Assembly: GCA_937890355.1 (NCBI GenBank)
Contig: CALACW010000030.1
Coordinates: 1-18,529, forward strand
Length of the DNA stretch: 18,529 nucleotides
Reading direction: 5' to 3'
DNA from: CALACW01 sp002431305
Lineage (GTDB): Bacteria > Bacillota > Clostridia > Oscillospirales > Acutalibacteraceae
Part shown: positions 12,911-18,529 of the stretch, one piece after another
Numbering within the stretch: the first letter of the stretch is position 1
How the letters are laid out: the number at the start of each line of letters is the position of its first letter
Translations under genes and position numbers: made by a program
Notes under the pieces: generated by a model
What the model was told of the DNA's origin: nothing
Database searches by the model: none
Seen by the model: only the letters and a program-made list of their open reading frames with translations

Positions 12911-14023
12911 ATGGACGCAAACGAGAAAAAAAATATTATTAACAAACTTGTCGAACGCGGTAAGGCGACGGGCAAGCTCACTACGCAGGATATCGATACC
13001 ACTATTCTCGAAATTGATTTCGACATAGAGGAACTCGACAAACTCTATGAAACGCTCGAAGCGAACAACATCGAAATAGTTGACGATATGCCTGCGGACG
13101 TTTCACTCGACGATATCAATTTTGACTCGGATATCGGCAGAAACGCGGAAGCCGAGGTCGACGACAGCGACAGCAAAAACATTGTAAACGACGACCCCGT
13201 AAAGGTTTATCTTAAGGAGATAGGCAAGGTTCCGCTTCTTACGTCCGAGGAAGAGATTGACCTCGCTATAAGAATCGCGGGCGACGACCCCGTTGACAGA
13301 GCAAAGGCGAAAAAGAGACTGGAAGAGGCTAACCTCCGTCTTGTCGTCAGCATTGCTAAACGTTACGGCGGAAGAGGCATGCAGTTCTTAGACCTTATTC
13401 AGGAGGGTAACCTCGGTCTTATCAAAGCCGTTGAAAAGTTCGACTATACAAAGGGATTTAAATTTTCAACCTACGCTACGTGGTGGATAAGACAGGCTAT
13501 CACCAGAGCGATAGCCGACCAGGCGAGAACAATTCGTATTCCTGTTCACATGGTAGAGACTATTAATAAGGTTAAAAAGACGAACAGTCTGCTTCTTCAC
13601 AAAAACGGCAGAGACCCCACCGCGGAGGAGATTGCCGCTGAGCTCGGTATGTCAAACGAAAAGGTCAGAGAGATTCTTAGAGTTGCTCAGGAGCCCGTTT
13701 CGCTCGAAACCCCGATAGGCGAGGAGGAGGACAGCCACCTGGGCGACTTTATCCCTGATGACGACGCGCTCGCTCCGGCAGACGCAGCTTCGCAGTCGCT
13801 CTTGAAAGAGGCTCTTAACTCCGTTCTCTCTACGCTCACTCCGAGAGAGGCTAAGGTTCTTACGCTTCGTTTCGGTCTCGAGGACGGTCATCCGAGAACA
13901 TTGGAGGACGTCGGTCTCGAATTCAACGTTACGAGAGAGCGTATACGTCAGATAGAGGCGAAGGCTTTAAGAAAACTCCGTCATCCGCAGAGAAGCAAAA
14001 AATTAAGAGACTTTCTCGATTAA
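12911..14023 (+). CDS. rpoD: RNA polymerase primary sigma factor SigA (RpoD)
   Basis: The 370-residue protein is the housekeeping sigma factor, of the short Firmicutes kind. Region 1.1 is at about 5-55, with an acidic linker to 92. Region 1.2 (DPVKVYLKEIGKVPLLTSEE) starts at 95. Region 2 spans 133-210: RLVVSIAKRYGGRGMQFLDL, then FSTYATWWIRQAITRAI for -10 recognition. Region 3 is at 212-290. Region 4 spans 305-368: LRFGLEDGHPRTLEDVG and the -35 helix VTRERIRQIEAKALRKLR. The start has GGAG upstream. It is probably co-transcribed with dnaG. I saw no clear separate promoter in the 68-base gap. Confidence 0.98.
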   Translation: MDANEKKNIINKLVERGKATGKLTTQDIDTTILEIDFDIEELDKLYETLEANNIEIVDDMPADVSLDDINFDSDIGRNAEAEVDDSDSKNIVNDDPVKVYLKEIGKVPLLTSEEEIDLAIRIAGDDPVDRAKAKKRLEEANLRLVVSIAKRYGGRGMQFLDLIQEGNLGLIKAVEKFDYTKGFKFSTYATWWIRQAITRAIADQARTIRIPVHMVETINKVKKTNSLLLHKNGRDPTAEEIAAELGMSNEKVREILRVAQEPVSLETPIGEEEDSHLGDFIPDDDALAPADAASQSLLKEALNSVLSTLTPREAKVLTLRFGLEDGHPRTLEDVGLEFNVTRERIRQIEAKALRKLRHPQRSKKLRDFLD

Positions 14024-14024
14024 T

Positions 14025-14044
14025 TATACAACATGTGTTGTATA
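14025..14044. repeat. Near-perfect palindrome just after rpoD
   Basis: TATACAACA (14025-14033) and TGTTGTATA (14036-14044) are perfect 9-base arms around TG. The core half-sites TACAACA and TGTTGTA are the same 7-mers that form the palindrome before the XRE gene (4497-4518), but in the opposite order. There is no T-run. It could be a protein-binding site or a 3'-end hairpin. Confidence 0.55.
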
Positions 14045-14112
14045 TTATACATAATTGATGTCATTTAACGGTAATTGTAATCAAAAATTAATAAATTTTG
14101 ATTATTTCGGTG

Positions 14113-14141
14113 TTGACAAATTGGTTGGAATGATATACAAT
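14113..14141 (+). promoter_or_regulatory. Promoter of the candidate small RNA
   Basis: A perfect TTGACA (14113-14118) and TACAAT (14136-14141) are 17 bases apart. No coding start follows before the terminator 60 bases later. Confidence 0.75.
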
Positions 14142-14147
14142 ATCAAT

Positions 14148-14243
14148 TGTGAAAAACGTATAGTTTTTTCAATTCCTTTTCATTTTATTTTCTCTTCCCC
14201 GACGAAGCTCCGTAGTTTTCTGCGGAGCTTCGTTACCTTTTTA
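14148..14243 (+). ncRNA. Candidate small regulatory RNA downstream of rpoD
   Basis: The promoter at 14113-14141 predicts a start near 14148, and an intrinsic terminator ends at about 14243, giving a transcript of roughly 96 nt. There is no ATG and no ribosome site in it. The 5' end forms a hairpin (arms 14145-14157 and 14163-14174, AATTG-GAAAAAC with GTTTTTTCAATT). A single-stranded pyrimidine-rich linker follows (14175-14201, ending TTCTCTTCCCC), and then the terminator stem. Two hairpins around an unpaired C/U-rich stretch is the layout expected of an antisense-acting small RNA that could pair with ribosome sites. It does not resemble SRP RNA, 6S RNA or tmRNA. It could instead be a spurious promoter before the rpoD operon terminator. 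Confidence 0.5.
14202..14243 (+). terminator. Terminator of the small RNA and possibly of dnaG-rpoD
   Basis: ACGAAGCTCCG (14202-14212) and CGGAGCTTCGT (14223-14233) form a perfect 11-base stem with a 10-base loop, followed by TACCTTTTT. Confidence 0.88.
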
Positions 14244-14268
14244 TTCGTTGATTTCTATAACGTCAATG

Positions 14269-14304
14269 CCGACCGAAAAGGTAGATTTTTCGACATGATG
14301 TCGG
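14269..14304. repeat. Compound hairpin in the rpoD-hydrolase intergenic region
   Basis: CCGAC/GTCGG and CGAAAA/TTTTCG (14269-14279 against 14287-14292 and 14300-14304) form a bulged stem. The palindrome CGACAT-G-ATGTCG (14291-14303) offers an alternative fold. There is no T-run. The core CCGAAAA...TTTTTCGACA also appears in the hairpin at 260-298. Confidence 0.35.
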
Positions 14305-14318
14305 TAAGATACAAAAAC

Positions 14319-14361
14319 AGCCGGGATAAACGTGACTTTGATTTTCTCGTTTATCTCGGCT
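14319..14361 (-). terminator. Terminator of the hydrolase operon
   Basis: AGCCGGGATAAACG (14319-14332) and CGTTTATCTCGGCT (14348-14361) form a 14-base stem with one G-U pair. On the minus strand GTTTTTG follows. It lies 16 bases after the stop codon of the ceramidase-like gene and may also work on the plus strand. Confidence 0.85.
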
Positions 14362-14376
14362 TTATTTTATTTAATT

Positions 14377-15987
14377 TTAATTTCGTTTTGCTTTGCATTC
14401 GTCGATAAGAGCCATGAAAGCCTTGACGATATGCGAAGCGGCAGTTTTGCCTGTGGAGACGAGTTCCTCGTAGTGGAGAGGAGCGACGAATCCGCCCCAG
14501 TCGTTGTCGGGTACGATGTAACCTATTTCGTCGTTGCACAGTCCGACGGCGAACATGTAACCGTCGGTCAGTGAGTTCATGCTCGGAAGAGTCCATTCCT
14601 CGTGATTATAGGACTCTTCTTTCGAATAGCATTCGCCCAGCAGAAGCTCGGGAGCCGCCTCGCCCGGGAGCAGGGCTATTCTGTACTCGCTTCCTAATTC
14701 GACATAGCCTATTTCAGTTATGAATCCCATGTCCGAACTGTTGGGAACGGTGACTATATTATGATTGACGAGATGGGATTTTCCGAGCGCGAGGAAAAGC
14801 TTGTTTGTAACGGGAATATAGAATTCCTTAATTCCTACGTTTATAAACGGCTCGATTTTTTTATATGAATCTTCGCCGATTGATTCTACGAATCTGCCGA
14901 TAACTCTGCCGTACTCCTGTATACCCTCGAAATGGTCAAGCCCCTCGGGGATGTTTGCCCCGCGCTCCGTGGCTATCGCAAGCTCCGCGCCCTGGAAAAA
15001 CAGCGCATTATTTCCCGTTTCCTCAAGCTGTGAGCATATGTACAGCGGAAAGTCGGAGCTTACCGAGCAGTTCGAATAGCCCACGCACGTCGGGTGCGCC
15101 GCCATGAAAACGGCTTTTGTCGGCGCGGTGCCGTCGGACGGGATAAACCGCATTACGTTGATATCTTTTAAATAAACGTCGGGCGGACGCTTGTCTCGTA
15201 TGAATTTTCCGCCGTCGACGGTTGCAATCGAGAGTTCGCCGTCTTTCATATCGAGGACGGCTTTTTTGATGGTTTCGGCGGTTTTTTCTTTTAATTCGCC
15301 CATGAAACGCGCGTTTTTGCCTGATTTGAAGTTATATGTTTTCTTTATCGTTTCGATTATGTTGTTTTTAAGCGAACCGACAATATCGCCCCAGATTCCG
15401 AGCGTGTCGAGTCCCGAATGGCAGTGAGTTGCCGAAACATTAATAGATTTTATATTGTTTTCCTTTGCGAAATCCTCGAGCAGAAAACGGATGTCGCGTA
15501 TGTCATGATTCGAAATGCCTACGCAGTCGACGACTGCAAAAACGGTTATTCCTCTGCCTGAACAGTCGTCGAGCGCGACGGCTCTTACAAATAAATCGTC
15601 GAGAACGCCGTCGGCTCTGTGGGGAGGGTACGCAAGGTATCCGGCTATATAAAATTCGTCGTTCGTAACGTCATACGGGAGAATGCTCTCTTTCGAAAAT
15701 CCCAATCTCCACTTCGCGCCGTCTGCGGGGGATGTTAAGAATTTTTCGTCGCCCGCATAGAAATTTTTACTCTCGTAATCTATTAAGTCGGGCCTGCCGA
15801 CATCGGGCAGAACGGCGGCGAGACCGCCGGTTACCGCATTAATCGCACAGTCCGCGAGGTCATAAAGTTTGCGTTTGTTTTTATCCTCTTTTAAAGCTAT
15901 GCGGATTTTCTCCGCCGCAACGGCTCCGCCTGCCGCCGCGGCAGTCAGCGCGGAAAGCGAAAACAGAGCTTTCGTTTTCTTCTTCAT
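14377..15987 (-). CDS. Neutral/alkaline ceramidase-fold zinc hydrolase
   Basis: The 536-residue protein has a basic N-terminus and a hydrophobic run (about 6-25, ending AVAAEK) that looks like a signal peptide or membrane anchor. The rest fits the neutral/alkaline ceramidase N-terminal domain. Its expected zinc ligands are visible: His188 or His190 in THCHSG, His298 in AHPTC, Glu443 in LPGEAAPE and Tyr490 in GYIVPD. The C-terminal domain of true ceramidases is absent. In characterised ceramidases a Ser nucleophile follows the second His motif (HPVSM-like); here that position is Cys301 (HPTCV), as far as I can align it. The metal site is therefore kept but the chemistry may differ, and ceramide should not be assumed as substrate. 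Its start overlaps the upstream hydrolase stop by four bases, with GGAG inside that gene, so translation is coupled. Confidence 0.8.
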   Translation of the reverse strand: MKKKTKALFSLSALTAAAAGGAVAAEKIRIALKEDKNKRKLYDLADCAINAVTGGLAAVLPDVGRPDLIDYESKNFYAGDEKFLTSPADGAKWRLGFSKESILPYDVTNDEFYIAGYLAYPPHRADGVLDDLFVRAVALDDCSGRGITVFAVVDCVGISNHDIRDIRFLLEDFAKENNIKSINVSATHCHSGLDTLGIWGDIVGSLKNNIIETIKKTYNFKSGKNARFMGELKEKTAETIKKAVLDMKDGELSIATVDGGKFIRDKRPPDVYLKDINVMRFIPSDGTAPTKAVFMAAHPTCVGYSNCSVSSDFPLYICSQLEETGNNALFFQGAELAIATERGANIPEGLDHFEGIQEYGRVIGRFVESIGEDSYKKIEPFINVGIKEFYIPVTNKLFLALGKSHLVNHNIVTVPNSSDMGFITEIGYVELGSEYRIALLPGEAAPELLLGECYSKEESYNHEEWTLPSMNSLTDGYMFAVGLCNDEIGYIVPDNDWGGFVAPLHYEELVSTGKTAASHIVKAFMALIDECKAKRN

Positions 15988-18185
15988 CTGTCAGTCTCCT
16001 TGTCTTTGATAATTCTGAATTCGGATATCATAACTCCGACTTCAGGTTCATGGATGCTAATGTCTGCGCATCCGTTTATGAGCATTGAATTTTTGATTTT
16101 ATAAGAATGCGTTTCAAATCCAGGAGCGGAGTACATTTTGTCGTACTTTTCGTCTCTTTTTCCGCCGTACTGTTTTCCGTCGTAAAGAGTCTGTCCGTTT
16201 ACGGTGATTTTGAAATGTTCAACTTCATCCCTGTATCTCGGTTTTATATTTAATATGAGTTTGTAATCGCACTTAGAATTAAGCCCTCCGACTTTACAGT
16301 CAAAATAATAATGGTCGTAAACTTTGAGCATGCACATTGGGATAGTGCCGTTGTTTTTGCCGGGATTGTCGCCCTGAAAATCCATGTAAAAATCGGGTTT
16401 CTGCCTTACGCCCAATACGTCGAAGCCGTGCAGAGCAAAAGAAAAATAGTATTCGTCGTCGCCTACTTTATTTCTGTTAAGAAGTTCCGAAATGAATTCA
16501 CCGCGTTCCGGTGCAGGGAGATTTTCGGCGTAATCAAGGCGGTTTGAAATATACCGTCTGTCGGTTACGGGGTTGTCGATTGTATCAAGAACGGCTCCGC
16601 GCTCCCAGCCCGAGGCAAAATAGTTTTCAACGTCAAGCTGTAGTCCTATCATTTTAAATAACATTTCAGCGTGAGACGAGATATCGTTTCTTAAATTTTT
16701 ATAATCCGAATCGAAATCGGTGCTGAGAATTTCCCGTGCTCTTAATATATCGCCGTATTTTAAACTGTCTTTTGCTTTTTTTATAAGAGAATTTTCAAAA
16801 ATCATGCGTTTTCTTACGACAAGGTCGCATTCTGCCCTGAACAGAAGAATCAGAAAACGCCAGTTGTTTAAAAGAACGGGATTTTTCTTTAATTCGGATG
16901 TGAAAATCAGATATGTGTATTCTATTCCTGCGTTCGTATCGGGCGAGCCCTCCCAGTTATATTCGAGATTTAAAATACCGTCGGCAATTTTGTTTTCATC
17001 CGCTTCAAATATAAACAGACGCGCGTAGTCGAGGATTATATCTCGTATATTTTCCTCGCCGTAAAAGTCGAGATATGACCATACGAATTTATTGACGTCG
17101 TCGGTGACGCCCTCGGAATAGCTTACGCTTCCTATTACGTAGGGCGACGTCAGCTTGTGAAGCGACGCGTATTCCCGCGGTCTCGGATTTACGGACTCAC
17201 GGCTTAATGTCGATGCGAGCGCGTAATGCCAGTCGTCTCTGAAAACATGGACGGGGTATTCGCACCGAACGTTGTGCGTGATGTCGGGATAAAGGCGTAT
17301 CGGGTACTTCGCGGGGAGCTTTTTTCTCAAAATGTCGAGGTCGAACGCCCTGTTCGGACCTGTTATAACGCCGTCTATATTTTCGGGCAGTTTATTCATT
17401 TCGCCGATAAATTTTTCGCCCCAGTTCTCAATATCCGGAGTCTGCGCACTCGGCCATAGTTCCGCATTCGGGTGAATTTTTTTAAGCTTAGCCCCGAGTT
17501 TATCTGCTCTTTTAACGAATTCGTCGCCGTCAAAGCATCCGGGATCCCCTCCGGGCGGAAAAATAACGTCGAGCCGGGGCATGATTTCAAACGTATGCTC
17601 CCGCGAGGAATAGTATTCATCTTCGCAGGAATTATCGTTTGGGTACCATACGGACACGTCCATGTCGATTTCGTCGGCAAGTTTGGACGCACGGGATAAA
17701 AATTCATCCTGCCTATACTTCATAAGAGGATTGTAATTTTCCTCTTTGTCCTCAAAATGCGTGTGCTCCATTGTGTTGCATCCGAAGAACATCAGCTCTT
17801 TAAAATAATTAAAATACGTATCGTAATCCCATGCGTCGTATGTGTTCGGCGTATCGCGGTAGCCGAGCTGATGTCCGCGTATTTTTTTAATAGGCGTATA
17901 TGAGCCGTAAATATCCTCGGTAAGCATAATTTCGCCGCCGGCAATTTTTATTTTTCTGAGAAAATGTCCCATTGCGAACATGAATCCGCGTATTCCGTAT
18001 GCGGTGAACGTTATTTCGTCCTCTGTTTTCGATATTTTATAAGAATCCCTGCCGGCGTTGTTGTACGAGACGAATTTAAAGGAGTATTTACACTTTGCGT
18101 TTCTCTTTTCGATTTCGCTTTTTAAAATGTCGGAAGCCTTTATTTCGTCGGGCGTAACGGCGGATATTGTATTCGTATTTTCCAT
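15984..18185 (-). CDS. Putative glycoside hydrolase (GH20/GH67-type N-terminal domain)
   Basis: The 733-residue protein has no signal peptide. Residues about 1-95 resemble the N-terminal domain shared by GH20 and GH67-type enzymes (KTEDEITFTAYGIRGFMFAM). A likely TIM barrel follows from about 100 to 380, with RGHQLGYRDTPN (103-114), VSVWYPND (177-184), FPPGGDPG (209-216), ITGPNRA (274-280), RLYPDITHN (297-305) and SYSEGVTDDVNKFVWS (355-370). A helical region and a C-terminal beta-rich domain (about 570-733) complete it. I cannot identify the catalytic acids with confidence and do not assign a family number. The ATG follows ACGGAG. It is the first gene of a two-gene operon with the ceramidase-fold hydrolase, which suggests a shared glycoconjugate substrate. 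Confidence 0.65.
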   Translation of the reverse strand: MENTNTISAVTPDEIKASDILKSEIEKRNAKCKYSFKFVSYNNAGRDSYKISKTEDEITFTAYGIRGFMFAMGHFLRKIKIAGGEIMLTEDIYGSYTPIKKIRGHQLGYRDTPNTYDAWDYDTYFNYFKELMFFGCNTMEHTHFEDKEENYNPLMKYRQDEFLSRASKLADEIDMDVSVWYPNDNSCEDEYYSSREHTFEIMPRLDVIFPPGGDPGCFDGDEFVKRADKLGAKLKKIHPNAELWPSAQTPDIENWGEKFIGEMNKLPENIDGVITGPNRAFDLDILRKKLPAKYPIRLYPDITHNVRCEYPVHVFRDDWHYALASTLSRESVNPRPREYASLHKLTSPYVIGSVSYSEGVTDDVNKFVWSYLDFYGEENIRDIILDYARLFIFEADENKIADGILNLEYNWEGSPDTNAGIEYTYLIFTSELKKNPVLLNNWRFLILLFRAECDLVVRKRMIFENSLIKKAKDSLKYGDILRAREILSTDFDSDYKNLRNDISSHAEMLFKMIGLQLDVENYFASGWERGAVLDTIDNPVTDRRYISNRLDYAENLPAPERGEFISELLNRNKVGDDEYYFSFALHGFDVLGVRQKPDFYMDFQGDNPGKNNGTIPMCMLKVYDHYYFDCKVGGLNSKCDYKLILNIKPRYRDEVEHFKITVNGQTLYDGKQYGGKRDEKYDKMYSAPGFETHSYKIKNSMLINGCADISIHEPEVGVMISEFRIIKDKETDR

Positions 18186-18215
18186 ATATGAAACTCCGTA
18201 GAATAATTTTTATAT

Positions 18216-18245
18216 ATTTTATCATAGAATCTATGGCATAATCAA
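18216..18245 (-). promoter_or_regulatory. Promoter of the hydrolase operon
   Basis: On the minus strand TTGATT (18240-18245) and TAAAAT (18216-18221) are 18 bases apart, about 30 bases before the start codon. The spacer contains a palindrome. Confidence 0.65.
18223..18235. promoter_or_regulatory. Candidate operator palindrome in the hydrolase promoter
   Basis: CATAGA-A-TCTATG is a perfect 13-base palindrome lying between the -35 and -10 boxes of the hydrolase promoter. A repressor bound here would block polymerase. No regulator gene for it is visible in the window. Confidence 0.5.
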
Positions 18246-18274
18246 CAAAAAAACGAAAGAATGATAAAAAAGAC

Positions 18275-18303
18275 TTGAATTTATTTTCATCCGACGTTAT
18301 AAT
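18275..18303 (+). promoter_or_regulatory. Promoter of the small peptide gene
   Basis: TTGAAT (18275-18280) and a perfect TATAAT (18298-18303) are 17 bases apart, 36 bases before the small gene's start. It is divergent from the hydrolase promoter. Confidence 0.78.
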
Positions 18304-18339
18304 AAATAAAAACAATAATGTATAAAGGAGTAAGATAAA

Positions 18340-18477
18340 ATGGATTACGGTAATATAAACTGGAAAGACCTCTCTTGGGCTAAACTCAAGATTTTCTCTT
18401 TCATCAGAATCATCGAGGCTATTTTAAAGCTTCTCGGTATCAACGGCATCTTCGGTAAAGAGGACGAGACAGAATAA
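18340..18477 (+). CDS. Small amphipathic peptide of unknown function (45 residues)
   Basis: The sequence begins MDYGNINWKDLSWAKLKIFS and ends GINGIFGKEDETE. The centre (about 13-36) alternates Lys/Arg with Ile, Leu and Phe and should form an amphipathic or membrane-inserting helix; the tail is acidic. It has no signal peptide and no double-glycine leader. The ribosome site is AAAGGAG with nine bases to the ATG, and a near-consensus promoter precedes it, so expression looks real. I do not recognise the family. It could be a small membrane protein, a leaderless bacteriocin-like peptide or a toxin of a type I system. No immunity or transport gene is visible before the window ends; the remaining 18478-18529 shows no feature. 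Confidence 0.65.
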   Translation: MDYGNINWKDLSWAKLKIFSFIRIIEAILKLLGINGIFGKEDETE

Positions 18478-18529
18478 TTTCTGTTTAATTTAGTGTTTAT
18501 TCCTTTCTGGTTTTAAATAGGATGCGTGC

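Noticed and set aside
14055..14408. Plus-strand reading frame of 117 residues after rpoD
   Set aside because: It runs through the small RNA promoter, two terminators and the end of the opposite gene; the composition is A/T-driven and no ribosome site is seen.
1..18529. CRISPR array, insertion sequence, phage or defence genes
   Set aside because: No regularly spaced repeats, transposase, integrase or nuclease-like proteins were seen in any frame.

Overview
This window looks like chromosome from a spore-forming, anaerobic member of the Clostridia, probably an Oscillospirales/Ruminococcaceae-type gut bacterium. The evidence is a SpoVAE homologue, a SigH-like sigma factor, a 370-residue SigA downstream of dnaG, a perfect CIRCE heat-shock operator, Firmicutes-type promoters (TTGACA-17-TATAAT) and strong GGAGG-type ribosome sites. 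The genus assignment is inference; nothing here is a direct taxonomic marker.

Layout. Positions 1-320 hold no gene but contain a large imperfect fold-back structure and a second long hairpin. A minus-strand block follows (read right to left): a TSCPD-domain protein and an MTA/SAH nucleosidase (4-base overlap), then a promoter and two tRNAs (Met, Glu) ending at a terminator. On the plus strand from 1673 are a two-domain class II aldolase and a membrane protein whose ribosome site lies inside the aldolase terminator. A phosphoglycerate-mutase-like protein that lacks its catalytic histidine runs convergently and is divergent from an XRE regulator; a palindrome overlaps the regulator's promoter. 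Next on the minus strand are htpG (under CIRCE), spoVAE, a small zinc-ribbon protein and a SigH-like sigma factor. A decayed acyltransferase follows at 8976-9939.

Housekeeping genes on the plus strand come next: rpmE, a YigZ/IMPACT protein, dnaG and rpoD. The 350 bases after rpoD contain a complete promoter and terminator with no reading frame between them, a candidate small RNA of about 96 nt. The right end holds a translationally coupled minus-strand pair, a putative glycoside hydrolase and a ceramidase-fold metallohydrolase, under a promoter that contains a palindrome. Divergent from it is a short, unrecognised 45-residue amphipathic peptide gene with a good promoter and ribosome site.

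Most interesting items: the fold-back element at the left edge, the candidate small RNA after rpoD, the small peptide gene, the hydrolase pair with its operator-like palindrome, the phosphatase with an Asn in place of the catalytic His, and the terminator that doubles as a ribosome site. No CRISPR array, insertion sequence, rRNA or defence system was seen.
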